This document shows, one piece after another, positions 26,813 through 34,999 of a stretch of DNA of 64,000 nt. The stretch comes from Sapientia aquatica (GTDB lineage Bacteria; Pseudomonadota; Gammaproteobacteria; Burkholderiales; Burkholderiaceae_D), in the NCBI RefSeq assembly GCF_004358105.1, contig NZ_SMYL01000001.1, positions 372,001-436,000 of the forward strand, in the 5' to 3' direction. How positions within the stretch are numbered: position 1 is the first letter of the stretch; every line of letters starts with the position of its first letter. The position numbers and the translations under genes are program-made. Under the pieces are notes generated by a model, which did not search any database, was not told the DNA's origin, and saw only the letters and a program-made list of their open reading frames with translations.

Positions 26813-28895
26813 CCTAAAACTGCCTGCATGGTTATCTGCAATGAATTTCGATGGCAGCCGCGCGCTGACTGCGCCGCTGTTGATTGTGATGATTTTGGCG
26901 ATGATGGTGTTGCCGCTGCCTGCGTTTGTGTTGGATATTTTCTTTAGCTTCAATATTGCGCTGGCTGTCATCGTGCTGTTGACCAGTTTTTATACCGTCA
27001 AGCCGCTCGACTTCATGGTGTTCCCAACGGTGTTATTGGTCAGCACGATGTTGCGTTTGTCGCTCAACGTTGCCTCAACGCGCGTGGTGCTTACCGAAGG
27101 TCATACTGGGCCTGACGCTGCCGGTAAAGTGATTGAAGCGTTCGGTCACTTTTTGATCGGTGGGAATTATGCCGTGGGTATCGTGGTGTTTGTGATTTTG
27201 ACGATCATTAACTTTACCGTGGTTACTAAAGGTGCTGGTCGTATCGCTGAAGTTGGCGCCCGTTTCGCCTTAGATGCGATGCCCGGTAAGCAGATGGCGA
27301 TTGATGCCGATTTGAATGCTGGATTAATTCAAGAACAAGAAGCGCGTCGTCGCCGTACCGAAGTAGCGCAAGAAGCCGAATTCTACGGCGCGATGGATGG
27401 TGCCAGTAAATACGTGCGGGGTGATGCGATTGCCGGGATTATGGTTACTGTCATTAATATTGTTGGTGGCTTGGTTGTCGGGATGGCGCAGCATGATTTG
27501 GATTTTGCCGCGGCGCTAAAGAATTACACCTTGCTTGCAATTGGTGATGGCTTGGTCGCGCAAATTCCATCGCTCATTATTTCGACCGCTGCCGGTATCG
27601 TGGTATCCCGCGTGGCGAGTGACAAAAATATTGGCGATCAATTGGTCGGTCAATTGTTTGCTAAACCGCAGGTGCTTAATGTAACTGCCGTGATTATCGG
27701 CGGTATGGGCATTATTCCTGGAATGCCGCATTTTGCCTTTTTGTTCTTTGCCGCTTTGCTTGGCGGTGGCGCTTATTTGTTGAAAGAGCAGGCCAATAAA
27801 GTGGTGCCAGAAGTCGTGCCAGAACCGGTGGTCGCGCCTCCTGCTGAATCGGAAGAAGCGACTTGGCAAGACGTGTTGCCCGTTGATACCTTGGGCTTGG
27901 AAGTTGGCTATCGCTTGATTCCCTTAGTTGATAAAGCGCAGGGTGGCGAATTGCTCAAGCGGATTAAAGGCATCCGCAAAAAGTTTGCGCAAGATATTGG
28001 CTTCTTATCGCCACCAGTGCATATCCGCGACAATTTGGAACTCAAACCTTCGTCCTACACGATTAGTTTAAAAGGTGTAGAAATGGGCGCGGGCGAAGCG
28101 TTCCCCGGTCAATATTTAGCGATCAATCCCGGCATGGTCAGCGGAACCCTAGAAGGCCGCGCCACGATCGATCCTGCCTTTGGTTTGCCTGCGGTCTGGG
28201 TCGATGCCAACAACCGCGAAAACGCGCAATCAATGGGTTACACCGTGGTCGATGCAGGCACTGTCGTCGCGACCCATCTGAATCACCTAATTACCACCCA
28301 CGCTGCCGAGCTTCTGGGACGCAATGAAGTCCAACAGTTACTCGATTTTGTGAGCAAAGACGCGCCGAAATTGGTGGAAGATTTAGTGCCGAAATTATTA
28401 CCGTTTTCGTCCTTCCAAAAGATTCTGCAAAACCTATTAGTCGAAGGCATTCACATCCGCGATTTGCGCAGTATTTTGGAAACCTTGTCGGAAAATATTT
28501 TGCAAACCCAAGACATCAACGAGTTGACTAGTTTGGTGCGCGTTGCTCTGGGCCGCGCGATTGTGCAGCAATTATTCCCCGGCACGAACGAATTATCCGT
28601 GATGGCTTTGGATACACATCTGGAACGCTTATTGATGCAAGCCTTGCAAACCGGTGGTCCAGACGGCGTTGGATTTGAGCCGGGTTTGGCTGACACCATC
28701 GTCTCGCAAACCGAGCAAGCGAGTCGCCATCAAGAACAAATGGGCTTGACGCCAGTGTTAGTCGTCCCAGCCGCGTTACGTTTGTTGTTAGCGCGTTTCT
28801 TACGTCGTGCGTTGCCGCAGTTGCGGGTATTGGCGCATACCGAAATTCCCGAATCGAAAATTATTAAAGTAACTAGTTTGGTTGGAGGTCAATAA
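26805..28895 (+). CDS. flhA: Flagellar export gate protein FlhA
   Basis: FlhA forms the nonameric export gate and docking ring. The 696-residue protein has about eight membrane segments in the first 330 residues. The conserved FHIPEP-type cytoplasmic loop includes GARFALDAMPGKQMAIDADLN and ARRRRTEVAQEAEFYGAMDGASKYVRGDAIA. A large C-terminal cytoplasmic domain follows. An AGGAGA ribosome binding site precedes ATG 26805. It overlaps flhB by 8 bp and flhF by 1 bp (TAATG). Confidence 0.97.
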   Translation: MDSLKLPAWLSAMNFDGSRALTAPLLIVMILAMMVLPLPAFVLDIFFSFNIALAVIVLLTSFYTVKPLDFMVFPTVLLVSTMLRLSLNVASTRVVLTEGHTGPDAAGKVIEAFGHFLIGGNYAVGIVVFVILTIINFTVVTKGAGRIAEVGARFALDAMPGKQMAIDADLNAGLIQEQEARRRRTEVAQEAEFYGAMDGASKYVRGDAIAGIMVTVINIVGGLVVGMAQHDLDFAAALKNYTLLAIGDGLVAQIPSLIISTAAGIVVSRVASDKNIGDQLVGQLFAKPQVLNVTAVIIGGMGIIPGMPHFAFLFFAALLGGGAYLLKEQANKVVPEVVPEPVVAPPAESEEATWQDVLPVDTLGLEVGYRLIPLVDKAQGGELLKRIKGIRKKFAQDIGFLSPPVHIRDNLELKPSSYTISLKGVEMGAGEAFPGQYLAINPGMVSGTLEGRATIDPAFGLPAVWVDANNRENAQSMGYTVVDAGTVVATHLNHLITTHAAELLGRNEVQQLLDFVSKDAPKLVEDLVPKLLPFSSFQKILQNLLVEGIHIRDLRSILETLSENILQTQDINELTSLVRVALGRAIVQQLFPGTNELSVMALDTHLERLLMQALQTGGPDGVGFEPGLADTIVSQTEQASRHQEQMGLTPVLVVPAALRLLLARFLRRALPQLRVLAHTEIPESKIIKVTSLVGGQ

Positions 28896-30352
28896 TGAAC
28901 GTAAAAAAATTTAGTGCGCCGACTTCACGCGAGGCATTAAACAAGCTGCGCGACGCGATGGGCCCCGACGCCGTGATTATCTCTAACCGCAATGTTAACG
29001 GTCAGGTAGAAATCATGGCTTTGGCCGAAGACGATATGGCCCACCTCAATGAGCACGACGATTTGCCCAAAGGTGATGGTGGCGCGGCGTACCACGAGCC
29101 CGAATTTGGCCAAGAAGAATTACCATCTTCGCGCCGCAAGTTTAAAGGCGAATCGGCTTACCAACCAATTTTGCAATCGCAAGCGCAATTCGCTAAGCGC
29201 AAAAAACAATCGCTGCACGACGACAGCGAATCCGAAACGACCGACGATTTTCACGCCAGAATTCAAGCTGCGGCGGCTCCGCGTGCCAAATTTAATTCAG
29301 AGCCAATTCAAGTTAATCCCGCGCTTCAACGTTCAGCAGCTCCACAAACAGTGTTGCCAGCCGCACCAATTGCTGCGCCTGAAATGTCGGGGGCATTGGA
29401 ATTAATGTCCGAATTACGCTCAATGCGCGGCATGATGGAAGCGCAGTTGGCCGAAATTAGTTGGGGCAATACGCAGCGCAAGGAACCGCATAAAGCACAA
29501 ATTTTGCGCGAAATGTTATCAACCGGATTTAGCGCGAGCTTATCGCGTTACTTAATCGAAAACATGCCAGCTGTGCCTGATTTGGCCCAAGGCATGGCTT
29601 GGATTAAAGCGATTCTGGCCAAAAACCTGAGTACTATTTCGTCGGATAGCGATTTGTTAGAAAAAGGCGGCGTGTTCGCTTTAGTCGGCCCAACTGGCGT
29701 CGGCAAAACAACCACCACGGCCAAACTTGCCGCTCGTTGCGTAATGCGTCATGGCGCAAATAAATTAGCCTTAATCACCACCGACGGTTACCGGATTGGC
29801 GGTTACGAACAATTGCGTATTTATGGAAAAATTTTGGGTGTGATGGTGCATGCGGTGAAAGACGAAACCGATTTAAAAATCGCTTTATCCGAATTAAAAA
29901 ACAAACACACCGTGTTAATCGATACCGTCGGTATGAGCCAGCGTGATCGTTTGGTGTCGGAGCAAGTGGCGATGTTATCGGGCGCCAATGTTAAAAAACT
30001 GCTGTGCTTAAATGCTACATCGACTGGCGAAACGCTCAATGAGGTGATTCGTTCCTACCAAGGTAGCGGCCTAACGGGTTGCATCATCACCAAGATGGAC
30101 GAAGCGGCCAGCATTGGCTCGGTCTTGGATGCCATCATCCGCCAAAAACTAACCACCTACTATTTAGCCAATGGTCAGCGCGTGCCGGAAGATTTGCATG
30201 TCGCGGCCAAAAAATATTTAGTCGAATACGCCTTCAAGCTCAAGCGCGAGCAATCGGCCTTCGAATACCAAGAAAGCGAGTTGCCCATGGTAATGGCCAA
30301 CACGTCCGCCGCCATGCATGACCGTCATTTACGCGAGGTGTCCCTTGGTTAA
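28895..30352 (+). CDS. flhF: Flagellar placement GTPase FlhF (SRP-type)
   Basis: FlhF is a signal-recognition-particle GTPase that sets the place and number of polar flagella. The 485-residue protein has a family N-terminal front (MNVKKFSAPTSREALNKLRDAMGPDAVIIS) and a long variable basic/acidic linker. An NG domain follows: P-loop GPTGVGKT at 265-272, TTDGYRIGGYEQL, the G3-like VLIDTVGMSQRD and TKMDEAASIGSVLD. GGAGG precedes the start. The flhG gene directly follows, usually its GTPase-activating partner. Confidence 0.96.
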   Translation: MNVKKFSAPTSREALNKLRDAMGPDAVIISNRNVNGQVEIMALAEDDMAHLNEHDDLPKGDGGAAYHEPEFGQEELPSSRRKFKGESAYQPILQSQAQFAKRKKQSLHDDSESETTDDFHARIQAAAAPRAKFNSEPIQVNPALQRSAAPQTVLPAAPIAAPEMSGALELMSELRSMRGMMEAQLAEISWGNTQRKEPHKAQILREMLSTGFSASLSRYLIENMPAVPDLAQGMAWIKAILAKNLSTISSDSDLLEKGGVFALVGPTGVGKTTTTAKLAARCVMRHGANKLALITTDGYRIGGYEQLRIYGKILGVMVHAVKDETDLKIALSELKNKHTVLIDTVGMSQRDRLVSEQVAMLSGANVKKLLCLNATSTGETLNEVIRSYQGSGLTGCIITKMDEAASIGSVLDAIIRQKLTTYYLANGQRVPEDLHVAAKKYLVEYAFKLKREQSAFEYQESELPMVMANTSAAMHDRHLREVSLG

Positions 30353-31160
30353 TTTTGATCAGGCCGAAGGCCTGCGCCGCATGTTGTTTAATGCCAAGCC
30401 ACGTTTCGTCACGTTTTTATCCGCGTTAAGTAATGAGGAACGCAATGCAACTTTGGTGAATTTGTCGGCTGGCTTAGGAGCATTGGGTCACGATGTGGTA
30501 CTAATGGATGCACGCGTCAACGGCACGTCGTGCGCCAAATGGTTGGAAGTGCCGATTAAAACCACCTTGCTCGATATCGCGCGCCAAAAACGCAGTATTA
30601 AAGAGGCAACGATTCCCACCTCGCAAGGATTCAAATTAGCCAGTTTTTGCCGTTCGCAGCAACTCACTGAATATTTTCCAGCAACTGAGCTAGTTTTGAC
30701 TAAACTGGACAAGATCATTGTTAGTTTAGGCAACAGTGTGGATATCGTTTTAGTGGATGGTGAATTAAACGACAACAATAAGCTGGCTAGCGACGTGTTG
30801 GAAGACGGTCAAGTCGTCATTCAAGTCACAAATCATCCCGATTCGATCAAAGCCGCGTATGGATTAATCAAGCGCGCACACTCGCATTGCGGGCGGCGTG
30901 ACTACGGCGTATTGGTGTGTGGCGTGACCGAATTGGAAGCGCACCGGGTATTTGAAGCTTTGGCGCATGTTGCTGGAAGCTTTTTATCGGTGTCGCTCAA
31001 TCTGATGGGTTATATCCCAGACGATGATTATTTGCGCCGAGCCAGCCGCTCCGGACGTTCCGTTATTGATGTGTTCCCCAGAGCGGGCGCGTCGGTGGCT
31101 TTTTCCCGCTTAGCCCAACAAATGAGCGGATTTAATGAATTTGCAACTTCACACATGTAA
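30345..31160 (+). CDS. flhG: MinD-like flagellar number regulator FlhG (FleN)
   Basis: The start is placed at TTG 30345, because it has GAGGTG upstream and gives the FlhG N terminus VNFDQAEGLRRML, the FlhF-activating motif. An ATG at 30318 would add nine unrelated residues. The 271-residue product keeps the MinD-like fold (LVNLSAGLGALGHDVVLMDA, DIVLVDGEL, VTNHPDSIKAAYGLIKR). However, the deviant Walker A motif K-G-G-x-G-K-T is replaced by ALSNEERNATL, so ATP binding is doubtful. FlhG normally limits flagellar number with FlhF. The start overlaps flhF by 8 bp. Confidence 0.9.
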   Translation: MVNFDQAEGLRRMLFNAKPRFVTFLSALSNEERNATLVNLSAGLGALGHDVVLMDARVNGTSCAKWLEVPIKTTLLDIARQKRSIKEATIPTSQGFKLASFCRSQQLTEYFPATELVLTKLDKIIVSLGNSVDIVLVDGELNDNNKLASDVLEDGQVVIQVTNHPDSIKAAYGLIKRAHSHCGRRDYGVLVCGVTELEAHRVFEALAHVAGSFLSVSLNLMGYIPDDDYLRRASRSGRSVIDVFPRAGASVAFSRLAQQMSGFNEFATSHM

Positions 31161-31169
31161 GCATCGTTA

Positions 31170-31901
31170 ATGTACAACGCGTTAGGCAAAACCGACAAAA
31201 ACCACCTTCTGAGCACCCATGCTCCGTTGGTGAAGCGTCTGGCTTACCAATTAAAAGCTAAATTGCCACCCAGTGTCGAAGTGGATGACTTGATTCAAGC
31301 TGGCATGATTGGTCTGCTCGACGCCATCACGCGCTATGAAGACACGCACGGCGCCCAGTTTGAAACCTACGCAATCCAACGGATACGCGGCTCGATGCTG
31401 GACGAATTGCGTAACAGCGATTGGTTGCCGCGCGGTGTGCGTCAAAGCATGCGTAAGGTGGAAGAGGCGATTCAATCGCTGCAACAGCGCTTGGGCCGCC
31501 CACCGACTGAGACCGAAGTCGCCAAACAACTCAAATTACCTTTGGCTGAATACCAAGATTTGTTGGCCGAGAGCGGCGGCCACCAATTGGTGTATTACGA
31601 AGATTTTCATGACGCGGAAAGCAAAGAACATTTCCTTGATCGCTATACCTCCGATGTGTCGGGCGATCCATTGCAGAGTTTATTGCGCGGCGATTTTAGA
31701 GCGACGGTGATTAACGCCATTGATGCCTTACCTGATCGTGAAAAGTTGTTGATGGGTCTGTATTACGAACAAGAATTAAACCTCAAAGAAGTAGGTGCCG
31801 TGATGGGAGTTTCTGAATCACGGGTATCGCAATTACATACCCAAGCCGTTGCGCGCTTGCGGGCATTTTTAAGAGAGAAAGCGTGGACTGGGCAAGCATA
31901 G
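31170..31901 (+). CDS. fliA: Flagellar sigma factor sigma-28
   Basis: FliA directs RNA polymerase to late flagellar promoters. The 243-residue protein has region 2 (HAPLVKRLAYQLKAKLPPSV, DDLIQAGMIGLLDAI, FETYAIQRIRGSMLDELR), region 3 (RLGRPPTETEVAKQL) and region 4 (LPDREKLLMGLYYEQELNLKEVG with SESRVSQLHTQAVARLR). It lies 9 bp behind flhG and its 3' end overlaps motC. Two matching promoters are readable in this window, ahead of flgM and flgK. Confidence 0.97.
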   Translation: MYNALGKTDKNHLLSTHAPLVKRLAYQLKAKLPPSVEVDDLIQAGMIGLLDAITRYEDTHGAQFETYAIQRIRGSMLDELRNSDWLPRGVRQSMRKVEEAIQSLQQRLGRPPTETEVAKQLKLPLAEYQDLLAESGGHQLVYYEDFHDAESKEHFLDRYTSDVSGDPLQSLLRGDFRATVINAIDALPDREKLLMGLYYEQELNLKEVGAVMGVSESRVSQLHTQAVARLRAFLREKAWTGQA

Positions 31902-32626
31902 CGGGGATCTTAATCGCCTTTTTAGGAATCATCCTAGGGCAAATCGTGGAAGGCGGGCATCCAGCAGCGATGTTGCAGCCGGCCGCCTTTTTAATTGTGT
32001 TCTGTGGAACCTTGGGCGCGGTGTTATTGCAGAGCCAAATGAATACTTTTATTCGCGGTATTCGGATGTTGCGCAACATCTTTAATAAATCCACCAACGA
32101 CAATAAAAAAATGGTGCGCGAAGCCTTGATGTGGAATTTGAGCGCCCGTCGCGAAGGTACGCTGAGTTTAGAGCGCTATCTGAAGATTACCAACGACCCC
32201 TACATCGCCAAAGGGCTGCGTATGGTGATCGACGGCATTGATGCGACGCGCCTAAAAGAAATTCTGGAAATCGACATCGCTTCGTTTGAAGTTTATCAGC
32301 GCCAAGCGGTGCGGATTTGGGATTCCGCTGGCGGCTATGCACCGACCATTGGTATTCTGGGTGCGGTCTTGGGGTTGATTCATGTGATGGAAAATCTTAC
32401 CGATCCAAGTCGCTTGGGTAGCGGTATCGCAGTGGCGTTTGTCTCGACGATTTACGGCGTCGGCTTGGCGAATTTATTGTTCCTACCAATCGCTCATAAG
32501 CTGAAAGAAATCGTGGCGCACGACGTGGAAAAAAAAGAAATGTTAGCCAACGTGTTTTACTGCATCGCCGCTGGTGAAAATTCGCGCGTGATCGAAGAAT
32601 TGATCAAAAAAGATGAGCAAGCGTAA
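31883..32626 (+). CDS. motC: Flagellar stator protein, MotA/PomA family (MotC type)
   Basis: The start is GTG 31883, preceded by AAGAGAGAA and overlapping the fliA 3' end by 19 bp. The 247-residue protein has the MotA layout: two membrane helices (about 5-45), a cytoplasmic loop with LSARREGTLSLE, and two more helices. These include the conserved proline in GGYAPTIGILGAVLGLIHVM and FVSTIYGVGLANLLFLPIAHKLK. With the next gene it forms a proton or sodium channel that drives rotation. The position after fliA fits the second stator pair MotCD of some proteobacteria rather than MotAB. Confidence 0.93.
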   Translation: MDWASIAGILIAFLGIILGQIVEGGHPAAMLQPAAFLIVFCGTLGAVLLQSQMNTFIRGIRMLRNIFNKSTNDNKKMVREALMWNLSARREGTLSLERYLKITNDPYIAKGLRMVIDGIDATRLKEILEIDIASFEVYQRQAVRIWDSAGGYAPTIGILGAVLGLIHVMENLTDPSRLGSGIAVAFVSTIYGVGLANLLFLPIAHKLKEIVAHDVEKKEMLANVFYCIAAGENSRVIEELIKKDEQA

Positions 32627-33419
32627 ACCCATCGAAGAGCCAACTAACCACGAACGTTGGTTGGTTTCGTATGCCGATTTCATCACCTTGTTGTTCGCCT
32701 TCTTTGTGGTGATGTATTCCTTATCTTCGCTCAATGAAGGCAAATACCGCATCATGTCCGACTCGGTCAACGTGGCCTTCGGTAAGTTTAAAGCGCTGAG
32801 CGAAAATCAAGAAGACAGCATCACCAAACTCACCAGCGGCAACGGCGGCGGCGTCGGTCCGGGGGCGAGCATTGTGCCGAAAAAAGCGCCGGATGAAGTC
32901 AAGCTAAAACAGGAGCGCGAGAAGATGACCAACCTCGCGCAAGGCGTATTGAAGTCGCTCGCACCGCTCATCCGTGAAGGCAAAGTGCGCGTAACGCAAA
33001 ACAGTCGCGGCGTCTCGATCGATATCAACGCCAGCTTATTATTCCCGCCGGGCGAGGCCAAATTAACCGCGCAATCCAATGAAGCCTTGGTCGCCATTGC
33101 GTCTGTTTTGGCGGGTGATTCGCACGATATTCAGGTCGAAGGGCACACCGATAATCTTCCGATTAAAACCGGTAACTTCCCCTCCAACTGGGAATTGTCC
33201 GCCGTGCGCGCAGGCAGCGTAGTGCGGCTATTCATGGATAACGGCATCGCCGAGAGTCGTTTAACCGCCATCGGGCAGGGCGCTAAAATCCCGGTCGATA
33301 ACAACGATACGCCAGAAGGCCGTGCTCGAAATCGGCGCGTCAATATTACGATTCTCTCGATGCTGCCCGATAAGCAAACCGAAGTGCCGCTCACCAACGG
33401 GGACGCAACCGCGCCTTGA
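32613..33419 (+). CDS. motD: Flagellar stator protein, MotB family (MotD type)
   Basis: The 268-residue protein has a single membrane helix with the ion-binding Asp22 in YADFITLLFAFF, a plug/linker region, and a C-terminal OmpA-like peptidoglycan-binding domain (VEGHTDNLPIKT, WELSAVRAGSVVRLF, GRARNRRVNI). It anchors the stator to the cell wall and pairs with the MotC-type protein, whose gene it overlaps by 14 bp. Last gene of the flhB-motD block. Confidence 0.94.
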   Translation: MSKRKPIEEPTNHERWLVSYADFITLLFAFFVVMYSLSSLNEGKYRIMSDSVNVAFGKFKALSENQEDSITKLTSGNGGGVGPGASIVPKKAPDEVKLKQEREKMTNLAQGVLKSLAPLIREGKVRVTQNSRGVSIDINASLLFPPGEAKLTAQSNEALVAIASVLAGDSHDIQVEGHTDNLPIKTGNFPSNWELSAVRAGSVVRLFMDNGIAESRLTAIGQGAKIPVDNNDTPEGRARNRRVNITILSMLPDKQTEVPLTNGDATAP

Positions 33420-33536
33420 ACAAGAATTTTTTAGTCTTGGGGTGTAGACAAGAAATTAATTAACCGATACGCTTTCTGGATTGCAAATCGGCAATTATTT
33501 GATTGTTCAGCAAATCTGTTCATCCCAAGGCTCACC

Positions 33537-34367
33537 ATGAGAACAAGCGCACAACCTACTTCGTTATTCGCATCCGCTAACACCACCAAATTAGTCGCAG
33601 CGCTGTTTTTTTGCGCTTGCAGTTTTCATGCTGTCTCTCAAACTGCCACACCAGAGCCTGCAACTGTTGCTGCATCGGCGTCGGCATCCGCAGTTGACGA
33701 CGCCGAACAACAAATTCGCATCGACTTCAACCTGGAAAAATATCCGACGATTACCTACCTAGATTCCAACGGTAATCCCACCAGTGCGACTGAATTCCTC
33801 AAGCACATCAATGCCAAAGAACATTTCAGTATGGTTAAAACGATTCCCAGCGACGGCGGTCCGCGCAAGGCGATACTGTCGTTAAAAGTCGATGCGCCAG
33901 AGCCAGAAAATCGCAAGTCTAAACTCAATATCAAGCTGGGCGATACATTTCCTGAGTTCCAATTAAAACAGGTGGATGGCAGCGTTGTTACGAAGGCCGC
34001 AATGCAAGGTCGCTACACCCTAATCAACTTTTATTTCGCTGAATGCGCGCCGTGCAATCAAGAGATTCTCGAATTAAATGCGCTGGCACAACAACACAAA
34101 AACATGCACTTCATGGCCGTCACGTTTGATTCGGTTGAGGACACTAAGGCTTTCGTCGTGGATAAAAAATTTAGCTGGCCTGTGGTGCCGAATCAGCTTG
34201 ATTTTATAAATAAAATTGGCATTGGCGCTTATCCATCGTTTGTGCTGCTCAATCCTAAGGGCGTTGTCATTGGGATAGAAGGCGCTTCAGGAGTAACTGC
34301 TAGCGACAAAAGTGTCAGCGCCTGGGTTAATCGCTTGGTTGCAGCGTCCAGTAAAACGAAACAGTAA
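33537..34367 (+). CDS. Exported TlpA/AhpC-like thiol redox protein
   Basis: The 276-residue protein has an N-terminal membrane/signal segment (about 15-37), an extra domain of about 85 residues of unknown role, and a thioredoxin-like domain from about 130. The active-site pair is C170-A-P-C173 in YFAECAPCNQE, and the cis-Pro segment is GIGAYPSFVLLNPKG. It probably reduces or transfers electrons to periplasmic thiols. ATG 33537 has AAGG upstream. It is flanked by gaps on both sides, and no cytochrome-biogenesis gene is near. Confidence 0.87.
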   Translation: MRTSAQPTSLFASANTTKLVAALFFCACSFHAVSQTATPEPATVAASASASAVDDAEQQIRIDFNLEKYPTITYLDSNGNPTSATEFLKHINAKEHFSMVKTIPSDGGPRKAILSLKVDAPEPENRKSKLNIKLGDTFPEFQLKQVDGSVVTKAAMQGRYTLINFYFAECAPCNQEILELNALAQQHKNMHFMAVTFDSVEDTKAFVVDKKFSWPVVPNQLDFINKIGIGAYPSFVLLNPKGVVIGIEGASGVTASDKSVSAWVNRLVAASSKTKQ

Positions 34368-34999
34368 GCCGCCATCACTCGCTTGGAATTGCCGATACCT
34401 TGCCTTGACCAGTGCAACTGTTCAAAAAGCGTTTTTTTGCCTCAAGCTTCGTGGGCTATCCGCTGACTGTCTATCAATAGTTAGGTCCTAATGCAACTCG
34501 TCGAAGTAGGGCGCATGACGCGATGATCGCGTAACCGCAAGGTCGCACATCCATCGGCCAAGGGGGAAATATCCGAACCCAGTTTGGGGCGTGAATTGCC
34601 GCAGTTTGATCGCCATATGACCGTGCATTTGATTCAAAGCAGATCAGTTGATCTTTAACGGATTTAGTCACTGATGGACTTGGTGAACTTCGCCGATCCA
34701 TGCACACCAATTCCAATTTAAGACAGGCCGCTGTGTGGTTGAACTGCTTTGAATTCGAGCCAAGGTTGATTCTTGAATTTATGCAAATTCCGCCGCCTGA
34801 TTTCCTTGAAATTCCCATTTTGTTTATATAAATTTAAGCTTGTATTGAGAAGTTTTAGACTTAAAGCTCTAAAGTGTTGCGAAACAATAGTTAAATTATC
34901 TTTCTGAATTGCAATATGTTTTCGAAGCTTAGATACTTCCTATGGGCACCAACAAATGAGTAGCTCATGCAGTTATAAAACATACAATATGGAGATCAA
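34368..34999. other. Long intergenic region upstream of the TonB-dependent receptor
   Basis: The 632-bp gap contains an uninterrupted 114-codon frame on the minus strand (34474-34818) whose Ser/Arg/Cys-rich translation matches no family I know. It also contains an AT-rich stretch (about 34820-34990) next to the receptor gene that probably holds its promoter. GGAGAT just before ATG 35000 is a good ribosome binding site. No terminator or RNA gene was recognised. Confidence 0.45.
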
